Translations under genes and position numbers: made by a program
Origin: Vicinamibacterales bacterium
GTDB lineage: Bacteria; Acidobacteriota; Vicinamibacteria; Vicinamibacterales; 2-12-FULL-66-21
Direction of reading: 5' to 3'
NCBI GenBank assembly: GCA_035699745.1
Contig: DASSPH010000020.1
Location: 1 to 62,191 of the forward strand
DNA length: 62,191 nucleotides
Shown: positions 34,785 through 42,852 of the stretch, one piece after another
Layout: the number at the start of each line of letters is the position of its first letter
How positions within the stretch are numbered: position 1 is the first letter of the stretch
The notes under the pieces: model-generated
The model's database searches: none
Told to the model about the DNA's origin: nothing
What the model saw: only the letters and a program-made list of their open reading frames with translations

Positions 34785-36787
34785 CACAATCCCTCCCTCA
34801 GGCTCAGGCGGGTGCCGAACTCTCCGCGCTCCAGCTTCTTCTTCCCTTGCGTGGGCCAGAACCAGCCGATCAATGCGAGCAGGATCGGAATCGAGCCCCA
34901 GACCGTGCCCCACGGATTGAAGATCGACCAGATGAACATCAGCGACGTCGCCAGCGCCGCGACCAGCGGCCACAGCGACGGCCCGTGCACGGGATAGCGA
35001 TGGTCCGGCTCCGCGTCGAGCACGTGCGTGACCAGCACTTCCTTGTGGTCCGAATCGAGCCCGATCACCGGCGGCGGCGTCAGCTCGGGGTGCCACAGCG
35101 GCTCGCGGCTGGCGACGGTCGGCTGGGGATGGAAGTTATAGGACGGCGGCGGCGACGACGTCGCCCACTCGAGGGTGGAGCCCTCCCATGGATTGTCGCC
35201 GGCGGCCGCGCCATGCCGGGCGCTGCCGATCACGTTGATCAGATACAGCAGCAGCGAGAGAAAGATGATGCCGGCGCCGATGGTCGCCAGCAGGTTCATG
35301 TTGAACCAGCCGAGGCCGGCGGGGTAGGTGTAGACGCGCCGGGGCATCCCGTACAGCCCGAGCAGGTGCATCGGGAAGAACGTCAGGTTGAAGCCCGCGA
35401 ACAGCAGCCAGAAGCTCGCCTTGCCCAGCCGCTCGCTCATCAGCCGTCCGGTCATCTTCGGGAACCAGTAGACGATGGCGCCGAGCAGCGGGAAGGTGGA
35501 GCCGCCGATCAGCACGTAGTGGAAGTGAGCGACGACGAAATAGGTGTCGTGGACCTGGCGATCGAGCGGCACCGACGCCAGCATCACGCCGGTGAGCCCG
35601 CCGATGATGAAGATGAAGAAGAAGGACGCCATGTAGAGGAACGGCGTCGTCACGCGCAGGCCGCGGGCGGTCCAGATCGTCGCGATCCATCCGAAGATCT
35701 GGACCGCGGTGGGAATGACGATCATGATGCTCGCGGCGGTGAAGAAGCTCTGGCCGAACTGCGGCAGGCCGGTCGCGAACATGTGGTGCACCCACACGCC
35801 GAAGCCGATGAAGGCCGTCGACACCATCGACAGCACCATCGCCAGGTAGCCGAACACCGGCCGGCGGGTGAACGTCCCGATGACCTCCGACATCATCCCG
35901 AGCGCGGGGACGAAGATGATGTAGACCTCGGGGTGGCCGAAGAACCAGAACAGGTGCTGCCACAGGAGGGCGTCGCCCCCTTCCGCGTGATTGAAGAACT
36001 GCGTGCTCACGAGCCGGTCGAGGATCAGGCAGGTGCTCGACACCATCACCGCCGGCATGGCGAACAGGATCATGAACGAGACGATCAGCATCGCCCAGAC
36101 GAACAGCGGCATGCGGTTCAGCGACATGCCCGGCGTGCGGTGCTTGAGGATGGTCGTGATCAGGCAGGTCGCGGTGGTGAGGCTGGAGACCTCGGAGAAC
36201 GTGATGAGCTGCGCCCAGACGTCCGCGCGCTTGCCGTAGCCGAACTCCGGCCCGGCGAGCGGCGGATAGCTGAACCAGCCGTTGTCCGGCCCCGTGTTCC
36301 CCAGGAACATGACGTAGAGAAAGATGCCGCCGAACAGCATCATCCAGTAGCTGTAGGCGAGCAGCTTCGGCAGCGCCATCGTCCGCGCGCCGATCATCAG
36401 CGGCACGAAGTAGATGCCCATCGCCAGCACCACCGGCACGGCGAACAGGAACATCATCGTCGTCCCGTGCATGGTGAACACCTGGTTGTACAGGTCCGGA
36501 CCGAGGAAGGTGTTCTCGGGGCGCGACAGCTGCAGCCGCATCAGCGCCGCGAGGATCCCGCCCAGCGCGAACCACAGGAAGGCGGTGACGAGAAAGCGGC
36601 GGCCGATCGCCTTGTGATCGACTTCGGCGAGCCAGCCGATGAAGCCGCGCGAGTTCTTCCAGACGCGGCCGAGCAGCTGCCGGTCGTGCTCGAGCGCGGC
36701 CGCGTCGAGGCGCGGATCGTCGTGGACCACCCGGGCGTGAAGCTGCTCGTCGTGCCGCTTCTTCTCCTCCCCGGTCGGCCCCCTCAT
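34781..36787 (-). CDS. ctaD: Cytochrome c oxidase subunit I (caa3-like, channel residues replaced)
   Basis: 668 residues. It holds heme a, heme a3 and CuB. Ligands are visible: His107 (FTMHGTTMM), His285 with Tyr289 (GHPEVY), His334/His335 (VWVHHMF), His413, His421 and His423 (HDTYFVVAHFHYV). The C-terminus adds two helices (about 600-650) as in caa3 enzymes. By alignment from memory with Paracoccus subunit I, the D-channel Asp is Thr136 (IGARTMALPK), its Asn partners are Ile125 and Leu143, and the K-channel Lys is Gln363 (IPTAVQIFGW). Glu287 is kept. ATGA overlap with subunit II. Confidence 0.93.
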   Translation of the reverse strand: MRGPTGEEKKRHDEQLHARVVHDDPRLDAAALEHDRQLLGRVWKNSRGFIGWLAEVDHKAIGRRFLVTAFLWFALGGILAALMRLQLSRPENTFLGPDLYNQVFTMHGTTMMFLFAVPVVLAMGIYFVPLMIGARTMALPKLLAYSYWMMLFGGIFLYVMFLGNTGPDNGWFSYPPLAGPEFGYGKRADVWAQLITFSEVSSLTTATCLITTILKHRTPGMSLNRMPLFVWAMLIVSFMILFAMPAVMVSSTCLILDRLVSTQFFNHAEGGDALLWQHLFWFFGHPEVYIIFVPALGMMSEVIGTFTRRPVFGYLAMVLSMVSTAFIGFGVWVHHMFATGLPQFGQSFFTAASIMIVIPTAVQIFGWIATIWTARGLRVTTPFLYMASFFFIFIIGGLTGVMLASVPLDRQVHDTYFVVAHFHYVLIGGSTFPLLGAIVYWFPKMTGRLMSERLGKASFWLLFAGFNLTFFPMHLLGLYGMPRRVYTYPAGLGWFNMNLLATIGAGIIFLSLLLYLINVIGSARHGAAAGDNPWEGSTLEWATSSPPPSYNFHPQPTVASREPLWHPELTPPPVIGLDSDHKEVLVTHVLDAEPDHRYPVHGPSLWPLVAALATSLMFIWSIFNPWGTVWGSIPILLALIGWFWPTQGKKKLERGEFGTRLSLREGLW

Positions 36788-37725
36788 TTCAGCGTCTCCA
36801 GGTAGGCGAGCACCGCCTGCAGCTCCTCCGCGCGCAGTCCCTGCGGCGGCATCCGGTTACCCGGCTTCATCGACTGCGGATCGGCGATCCAGCCCGCGAG
36901 ATAGCCGCGCAGGTTCGGCACCGATCCGGCCGCGATGGTGCTGCGCGTCGCGATGTGGGTGAGATCGGGAGCGGTGCGGCCGCCGGCGAGGGTGCCGGTG
37001 ATGTTGTGGCACATCGCGCACGGACCGCGTTCGACGATGTCCCTGCCCCGCTGCTGCTCCGGCGAGACCGGCGGCGGCGCCGGCGCACGGTTCGCCGTCA
37101 GCCAGCGCTCGAACTGCTCGGGCGGCTCCGCCACGACGACCAGCGCCATCCTGGCGTGCTGCAGGCCGCAGTACTCGGCGCACTGGCCGCGGTAGACCCC
37201 GGCAGTGTCGGCCTGGAGCCACAGCTCGTTGAGCCGTCCGGGGATCAGATCGATCTTCCCCTGCAGGTTGGGGATCCACAGGCTGTGAATCACGTCGGTC
37301 GACAGCAGGTTGAAGACGACAGGGCGCCCGGTCGGGATGTGAATCTCGTTGGCCGTGGTGACGCGCAGGGACGGAACGGGATGGTCGTACTGCACGTCCC
37401 ACCACCACTGATTGCCGGTCACCTGGATGCGGAGCGCATCGGGGGAGCGGAGCGTGTCGAGCGCGCGTCCGATGACGACGCTCTGGAAGAGCAGCGCGAA
37501 CAGCGCGACGAGGCTGACGCCGCCGGCGATGGCGACGTTGCGCGTGATGGTCGACTGGCTGGTGTCGGCCGCGGCGGCGCGGCGTCCGCGGACGATCGCG
37601 ATCGATGCCGCGATCGCGACCGCGAACCAGACCGCGGTGCAGATCCAGAACATCGTCCACCACAGCTCGCTGATGCGCTGCGCCTGGATGCCCGCCGGGT
37701 GGAGGATCGACTGCAGGTGCGGCAT
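36784..37725 (-). CDS. ctaC: Cytochrome c oxidase subunit II with C-terminal cytochrome c domain
   Basis: 313 residues. Two helices (about 22-46 and 64-88), then the CuA domain with WWWDVQY, DVIHSLWIPNL (first His) and QCAEYCGLQHARM (Cys, Cys, His, Met ligands). After a Pro-rich linker a cytochrome c domain shows GPCAMCHNITG and the Met region NRMPPQG. This is the caa3 arrangement, taking electrons from a cytochrome c or directly from a partner. The ATG shares one base with the preceding cytochrome gene stop (TGATG). Confidence 0.93.
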   Translation of the reverse strand: MPHLQSILHPAGIQAQRISELWWTMFWICTAVWFAVAIAASIAIVRGRRAAAADTSQSTITRNVAIAGGVSLVALFALLFQSVVIGRALDTLRSPDALRIQVTGNQWWWDVQYDHPVPSLRVTTANEIHIPTGRPVVFNLLSTDVIHSLWIPNLQGKIDLIPGRLNELWLQADTAGVYRGQCAEYCGLQHARMALVVVAEPPEQFERWLTANRAPAPPPVSPEQQRGRDIVERGPCAMCHNITGTLAGGRTAPDLTHIATRSTIAAGSVPNLRGYLAGWIADPQSMKPGNRMPPQGLRAEELQAVLAYLETLK

Positions 37726-38297
37726 CAGCGGTGGCCCGTCTGCACCGGTTTCTGCCGCGATTGGCGCGACTCGGGCAGGGCGGCCATCTGATCGTCGCTG
37801 CGGCTGGTCGCGATGGACGCTTCGACCTGCCCCGACATCGCCTGCACGTAGGCGACGAGCTGCCAGATCTGCTGCGTCGGCACGTGACCGCCGAACGACG
37901 GCATGCCGTCCGGCCGTCCCTGCGAGATGGTCGCGTAGATCTGGTCCGGCTGGCCGCCGTAGATCCACTTGTCGTCAATGAGCGGCGGCCCGATCGCGCC
38001 GCCGCCGTTGACGCCGTGGCACGGCGCGCAGTTGAACGCGCTGTACAGCCGCTTGCCTTCGCCGATCCCCCACGCGTTCCCCTGGTAGGGGCTGCTCACC
38101 GGCGCCTGCTGCTGCGAGGCTCCCGGCTGGAACTCGGTCACGCGCACCCCGGTCTCCCGATTCGCAGACGCCGGCAGATCCTTGTAGCGCCGGGCCTCCC
38201 GATCGCAGCCCGCGGCGATCAGCCCGGCGGCCACGGCCAGCACCCGTGCAATCCGTGCGATCCGTGTGATCCGTGGCCACCGCACTGTCCGTGGCAT
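37725..38297 (-). CDS. Lipoprotein class I cytochrome c
   Basis: 190 residues. The signal peptide has a clear lipobox (LIAAGC), so the protein is probably membrane-tethered. The heme site is FNCAPCHGVNGG, and axial Met candidates lie in DGMPSFGGHVPT. It lies between the PQQ dehydrogenase with its binding protein and the oxidase subunits, so the likely role is to carry electrons from PQQ dehydrogenase to subunit II. Its first ~20 codons (RITRIARIARV region) lie in a TCCGTG word repeat. Start and stop are coupled to both neighbours (TGATG). Confidence 0.88.
   Translation of the reverse strand: MPRTVRWPRITRIARIARVLAVAAGLIAAGCDREARRYKDLPASANRETGVRVTEFQPGASQQQAPVSSPYQGNAWGIGEGKRLYSAFNCAPCHGVNGGGAIGPPLIDDKWIYGGQPDQIYATISQGRPDGMPSFGGHVPTQQIWQLVAYVQAMSGQVEASIATSRSDDQMAALPESRQSRQKPVQTGHR
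38241..38294 (-). repeat. ATCCGTG word repeat inside a signal-peptide coding region
   Basis: Four or five copies of a (G/A)TCCGTG(T/C)-like word (CCGTGCAATCCGTGCGATCC and onward). On the minus strand it encodes the basic and early hydrophobic part of the cytochrome c signal peptide (RTVRWPRITRIARIARV). Confidence 0.75.
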
Positions 38298-39109
38298 CAG
38301 CGGCCGCCCTCGATCCGCGGCACGCCGTAGTCGTCCAGAATCCGGTCGATGTCGGCGCGGCGCCGTCCGATGAAGTCGTCGAGCTCCGCCTGCAGTCCGG
38401 CATCGCCGCGGCGCACCCCCATCGAAATGTCGAAGACGAACGGCAGCGCCGGCGAGTCCCCCTGCGGCGACACCGGCGTCAGCTCCAGCGGGTGCTGCGC
38501 GGCTTTCGCGAAGTAGCCCGCCGCCGGCCCCCACACCACGGCAGCGTCGACGTCGCCGCGATCGACGGCATCGACAATCGCGGAGAGCGGCGCCGGCCTG
38601 GAGTAGTCGCCGTACACGGGAAAGCCGACCACGTTGCGCACCAGCCCGCGCCGCGCCAGCGCGTGCGCCGGGGGAGTGTTGGCGAAGTCGTCGCCGATCA
38701 TCTGCACGCCGATGCGAAGCTCGCGCAGCCGCGGATCGTCGAGCGACGCCAGCCGCGCGCCCCGATCGCGCCGCGCCGCGAAGACGTAGGTCGAGCGGTA
38801 ATACGGACGTGAGGTCCGCGTCGGCTCGAAGCCGCTCGGCACGCCCATGACGACGTCGCAGGCGCCGGCCTGCAGCGTGTTGCGGACGAACCCGCGCCGC
38901 TGCGCCCACCAGGTGTACTCGAGCCGTGCGCCGCGATCGGCCGCGAGCAGCGCCGCGATGCGGTTCTCGAACCCCTCGCGCGCCTCGTTGGAGAACGGGA
39001 GGTTGTTGGGATCCGCACAGACGCGAATCACCCGGACGTCCCGGCACGACGCCGAACCGAGCAGCGACCCGGCGAGTGCCGCCGCCGCGAGCCCGCGAAG
39101 CCGGCTCAC
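38297..39109 (-). CDS. XoxJ/MoxJ-like binding protein associated with quinoprotein dehydrogenase (GTG start)
   Basis: 270 residues from the GTG at 39109, which overlaps the dehydrogenase stop. Signal peptide with a possible lipobox (LLGSASC), then a type II solute-binding fold: RVCADPNNLPFSNEAREGFE, ACDVVMGVPSGFE, ELRIGVQMIGDDFANTPPA and DVDAAVVWGPAAGYFA. It matches the family of ABC-type binding proteins that accompany PQQ methanol/alcohol dehydrogenases (MoxJ/XoxJ). These are thought to assist maturation or activation of the dehydrogenase rather than import. There is no permease nearby, in agreement with that. Confidence 0.87.
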   Translation of the reverse strand: MSRLRGLAAAALAGSLLGSASCRDVRVIRVCADPNNLPFSNEAREGFENRIAALLAADRGARLEYTWWAQRRGFVRNTLQAGACDVVMGVPSGFEPTRTSRPYYRSTYVFAARRDRGARLASLDDPRLRELRIGVQMIGDDFANTPPAHALARRGLVRNVVGFPVYGDYSRPAPLSAIVDAVDRGDVDAAVVWGPAAGYFAKAAQHPLELTPVSPQGDSPALPFVFDISMGVRRGDAGLQAELDDFIGRRRADIDRILDDYGVPRIEGGR

Positions 39110-40959
39110 TGGCCGCCTCCGATGGCAAACACGTAGAGCATGCCGCCGCGCGTCGTCGCATCCTTCAGGTCCGCGAGCGCACCGCCCCAGCCGTTCCCGG
39201 CCGTCGCGTCTCGGGGGTCCAGATCGGCGCTGACGATCGCGCCCGCCCATCCGCCCACGCCGGCGAGGACGGCGACGTACTGCCTGCCGTCCGGGCCGCG
39301 ATACGACACCGGCTGCCCGATGATTCCCGAGCCGCACTTGAACCGCCACAGCTCTTCGCCGCTCTTCGCGTTCACCGCCTTGAACCAGCCGTCCATCGTC
39401 CCGTAGAACAGCACGTCGCCGGCGGTGACGAGCGTGCCGCTCCACACCGGGAAGTGCTCCTTGATCGTCCACGCCGGCTGCGCCGACACCGGGTTCCACG
39501 CGGTGACCACGCCGCGGTTGCCGCCCGGGCCGGCCTTGTAGACGACGCTCGCGCCGACGAACGGCGTCCCGGCGATATAGCTGGTGGTCATGGTCTCGAG
39601 GTCCTCGCACAGGTTCTGGTGCGGGATGTAGACGAGCCCGGTCTGCGGTGAGAACGACATCGGCTGCCAGTCCTTCATGCCGGGGGCGGCCGGGCAGATG
39701 TCGCGGACGACGACGCCGAGGCGCGGCGCCTTCTCCTTCACTTCGATCAGGCGTCCGGTCTTCATGTCGACGCCGCGGTTCGAGTTGACGTAGCCGAACG
39801 GCGCCGCGGAGAGGACCTCGCCGGTTGCGCGATCGAGGACGTAGAACAGTCCGTTCCGATCCGCGCGCATCGCGACCTTGCGCTGCTGGCCGTCGACGGC
39901 GAGATTGGCGAGCACCACCTCGTTGACGCCGTCGTGATCGAAGAGATCGTGCGGACTGGTCTGATAGAACCAGCGCGCCTCGCCGGTTTCGGGAACCCGC
40001 GCGAAGATGCCGGCGGTCCACTTGTTGTCGCCGGGGCGCTGGTCGGGGTTCCACGGCCCCGGGTTGGCGGTGCCGTAATAAAGGAGATTGAGCTCGGGAT
40101 CGTACGAGATCCAGCCCCACACGGTGCCGCCGCCCGTGCGCCACGCCTCGCCGGGCCAGGTCGTCATCCCGAGGTCTTTGCCGCGGTCGCCGTCGTAGTG
40201 CGGCGTGAAGCTGGGCCCGATCAGGACGTCCTTATCGGGTCCGGTGCTGTAGGCGCGCCAGGCGATCGATCCGCTCCCCGCGTCGAGCGCGGTCAACCAT
40301 CCGCGCACGCCGAACTCGCCGCCGCTGTTGCCGACGAGCACCTTGCCCTTCACGACCAGCGGCGCCATCGTCATGCTCTCGCCCTTGTTGATGTCGGCGA
40401 GCGGCGTGATCCAGCGCGGCTGTCCCGTCGCCGCATCGAGGGCGATGGTGCGGCCGTCGAGCGTGTTGAAGAAGATCGCGCCGTCGGCGTAGACGGCGCC
40501 GCGGTTGACCGTGTCGCAGCAGGCCACGCCCTTGGAGGCGCCGAGCGGCTTCGGATCGTACTGCCACTTGAGCGGCGCGCCCGGCCGACTCAGGTCGAAG
40601 GCATAGACAATGTTGGGAAACGGCGTGACGACGAACATGGTCGAGCCGACGACGAGCGGGGCGGCCTCGTGTCCCGCGACCATGCCGGTCGAGAAGGTCC
40701 AGGCCACGCCGAGCCGGCTGACATTCGCTGTCGTGATCTGATTCAGGCCGGAGAAGCGCGTCGACGAATAGTTCTTCGCCGGCATCACCCACTGGCCGTC
40801 GTCTGTCTGCAGCTGGGCTGGATCGCTGGCGGTGAGCGATCCGTTCAGTGGTCTGACGGATGCAGGGGGCGAGGTGTCGAGAGTCTGGCCCTGGCATGCG
40901 GCCAGTACCGCAGCCGCCGCGGCTGCCATGGCCGCCGTTGCGGGGAACCACGCACGCAC
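39106..40959 (-). CDS. PQQ-dependent alcohol dehydrogenase, lanthanide-type (XoxF/PQQ-ADH family)
   Basis: 617 residues from a GTG at 40959 (ATG at 40929 is an alternative). A lipobox (AVLAAC) suggests membrane attachment. An eight-blade PQQ propeller follows: the vicinal disulfide CC at 147-148 (VACCDTVNRGA), PGDNKW at 310-314, and PHDLFDHDGVN with Asp341 and Asp343. The second Asp (Ala in calcium-type MxaF) is the mark of rare-earth-dependent enzymes. There is no cytochrome domain, so electrons must leave through a separate cytochrome, probably the one two genes downstream. Substrate (methanol or another alcohol) cannot be told from the sequence. Confidence 0.92.
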   Translation of the reverse strand: MRAWFPATAAMAAAAAAVLAACQGQTLDTSPPASVRPLNGSLTASDPAQLQTDDGQWVMPAKNYSSTRFSGLNQITTANVSRLGVAWTFSTGMVAGHEAAPLVVGSTMFVVTPFPNIVYAFDLSRPGAPLKWQYDPKPLGASKGVACCDTVNRGAVYADGAIFFNTLDGRTIALDAATGQPRWITPLADINKGESMTMAPLVVKGKVLVGNSGGEFGVRGWLTALDAGSGSIAWRAYSTGPDKDVLIGPSFTPHYDGDRGKDLGMTTWPGEAWRTGGGTVWGWISYDPELNLLYYGTANPGPWNPDQRPGDNKWTAGIFARVPETGEARWFYQTSPHDLFDHDGVNEVVLANLAVDGQQRKVAMRADRNGLFYVLDRATGEVLSAAPFGYVNSNRGVDMKTGRLIEVKEKAPRLGVVVRDICPAAPGMKDWQPMSFSPQTGLVYIPHQNLCEDLETMTTSYIAGTPFVGASVVYKAGPGGNRGVVTAWNPVSAQPAWTIKEHFPVWSGTLVTAGDVLFYGTMDGWFKAVNAKSGEELWRFKCGSGIIGQPVSYRGPDGRQYVAVLAGVGGWAGAIVSADLDPRDATAGNGWGGALADLKDATTRGGMLYVFAIGGGQ

Positions 40960-40980
40960 GGTCGTGCTCGTTGCAAATCC

Positions 40981-41185
40981 TCAACCAGCGAACATACCTC
41001 GCCATTCGTGAACGTCTGCCGCGTCGCAGGTGAGGATGGTGACGGACGCCGGCGGCACTTCCACATCCGGCCAGCGCTCGAGCGGCAGCTTGCGCGCGGC
41101 GAGCACGGCGTAGCGGATCAGTTCTGCGTGCGTGACGACGACGATCGTGCGGCCGGGGTGGCGCGCGTGCAGGCCGTGCAGAGAT
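40981..41185 (-). pseudogene. 3' remnant of a histidine phosphatase gene
   Basis: The last ~65 codons of a phosphoglycerate-mutase-like histidine phosphatase are visible (RHPGRTIVVVTHAELIRYAV, with the catalytic second His, to a TGA at 40981). Homology stops near 41185, where an unrelated gene fragment on the other strand begins. The N-terminal RHG part is missing. It directly abuts the PQQ dehydrogenase promoter region. Confidence 0.65.
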
Positions 41186-41772
41186 CCGGCGCGCGACGAC
41201 CAAGCCGGTCTGGATCTCGGAAGTCGGCGTGTCGACATTCGGCGCGGAGGAAGTGCAGCAGTTCGGCCTGCGCCGCACGGCGGAGCTGCTAAGGGGGGCG
41301 CAGCCCCCGCATCCACTGGTACAGCTTGTACGATCTGCCGCGCGCCTGGCCGGCGACGACGCGGCATCGCGAGGCGGAGGGCTCGTCGTACTACCGGCAC
41401 TTCTACATAGGGCTCCTGCGCGAGGACGGGACCCCGAAGCTCGCGTTGCGGGGTTTCGCCGGGTGCACGCCCGAGTTCGGCCTCTGCCAGTGGTTCCACT
41501 TCGAGGATCACCGCCTCGACCACGCGGTCCGCACGATGGGCGACCTGGGTGTAACCTACATGAGGACGGGATTGAGCTGGGCCGACAGTCTGCGTCCGGG
41601 CGCGCACACGTGGTTCGACCGTCAGATGCGCGCGCTGGAGGCGTTCGACGTCACGCTCACGTTCTGTTTCACCCCCGAATCGGAGGGTGTGCGGCCCGAT
41701 CACACCAGCCCGCCGCGCGACGTCGGACGCTTCGCCGACTTCTGCGCCGCGCAGGTGCGGCGCTACGCGTGA
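41186..41772 (+). pseudogene. Frameshifted fragment of a beta-xylosidase-like glycoside hydrolase
   Basis: The conceptual protein starts KPVWISEVGVSTFGAEEV, shifts frame between about 41290 and 41311 at a GGGGGGCGCAGCCCCC hairpin, and goes on as IHWYSLYDLPRAWPATTRHR, then YMRTGLSWADSLRPGAHTW to a stop at 41772. This resembles the middle of large glycoside-hydrolase proteins of soil bacteria. Both ends are missing and the frame is broken, so it is a decayed remnant. Confidence 0.6.
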
Positions 41773-41779
41773 GGCACTC

Positions 41780-42847
41780 ATGACCCACGACATCATCGTG
41801 ATGGGAGCATCGGCCGGCGGCGTCGAGGCGCTCAGCCGCGTCGTCAGCGAGTTGCCGCGCGACATCCGCGCGTCCATTCTCATCGTCCTGCACGTGTCGC
41901 GCGGCAAGAGTCTCCTGCCGGAGATCCTCTCGCGCGTCGGACGGCTGCGCGCGCTGCATCCCGACGACGGCCAGCCGCTCGAGTACGGCCGCATCTACGT
42001 GGCGCCGCCCGACCGGCATCTGATCGTCGAGCCGGGGCGCGTGCGCGTGGTCCACACAGCGGCGGAGAACGGCGTCCGCCCCTCCGTGGATCCGCTGTTC
42101 CGATCCGCCGCGCGATCGTACGGCAGCCGAGTGATCGCGGCGCTGCTGACCGGGTCGCTCGACGATGGAACCGCCGGCATCGTCGCGGTCAAGGCGGCGG
42201 GAGGCATCACCGTGGTGCAGGATCCCGAGGAAGCGTTCGCGCCGGGCATGCCGCGGAGCGCGATCGCCTCCGGAGCGGTCGACCACGTGCTGCCGATCCG
42301 CGACATCCCGGTGCTGCTGGCCGCGCTCGTCGACGAGCAGGCGCCGCCCCGGCGAGCCGATCTCGAGCACCCGCACCTGCGCCAGATGGAACCGGATCTC
42401 GGCGAACGGACGCTGGCGATCGACGGCGCCGACCGCCCCGGACGTCCGTCCGTGTTCACCTGCCCCGAATGTCACGGCACCTTGTGGGAGGCGGACGAAG
42501 CCGGGCTGCTGCGCTTCCGCTGCCGCGTCGGACACGTCTACTCACCGGAAACCATGCTGGCGGCCCAGACGGATGAAGTCGATCGCGCGCTGTGGACGGC
42601 GCTGCGCACGCTCGAGGAGCGGGCGGCGCTGGCGCACAGGCTCGCCGAGCGCGCCCGCGCCCGCCGCCATCCGCTGGTCGACCGGGCGTTCACCGATCGC
42701 GCCAACGAGTCGATGCGGGAAGCCGACCTGGTGCGGCGCCTGCTGTTCGAACGCAGCCCCGCGACCGAAACGGTGCCCGACGACCTGGCCAGCGCGATCG
42801 GCCCCGGCGTGCCGGGGCGCGACGACCCCGACAAAGACACGCGGTAA
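41780..42847 (+). CDS. CheB-type methylesterase domain protein with zinc-ribbon-like C-terminus
   Basis: 355 residues from the ATG at 41780. The CheB catalytic triad is visible: Ser in VMGASAGGVEAL, His in IVLHVSRGK and Asp in LTGSLDDGTAG. There is no receiver domain, so activity is not controlled by phosphorylation of this protein. After residue ~215 a CPECHGTLW...CRVGHVYS segment looks like a zinc ribbon, and a helical tail follows. It is tail-to-tail with the CheR-PAS gene (5 nt apart). No chemoreceptors are nearby, so the pair probably serves a non-flagellar sensory path. Confidence 0.87.
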   Translation: MTHDIIVMGASAGGVEALSRVVSELPRDIRASILIVLHVSRGKSLLPEILSRVGRLRALHPDDGQPLEYGRIYVAPPDRHLIVEPGRVRVVHTAAENGVRPSVDPLFRSAARSYGSRVIAALLTGSLDDGTAGIVAVKAAGGITVVQDPEEAFAPGMPRSAIASGAVDHVLPIRDIPVLLAALVDEQAPPRRADLEHPHLRQMEPDLGERTLAIDGADRPGRPSVFTCPECHGTLWEADEAGLLRFRCRVGHVYSPETMLAAQTDEVDRALWTALRTLEERAALAHRLAERARARRHPLVDRAFTDRANESMREADLVRRLLFERSPATETVPDDLASAIGPGVPGRDDPDKDTR

Positions 42848-42852
42848 GCGGA

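Noticed and set aside
41326-41772. Intact glycoside hydrolase gene of 148 codons
   Set aside because: The conserved region begins before this start in another frame and both ends of the family are absent, so it is a remnant.
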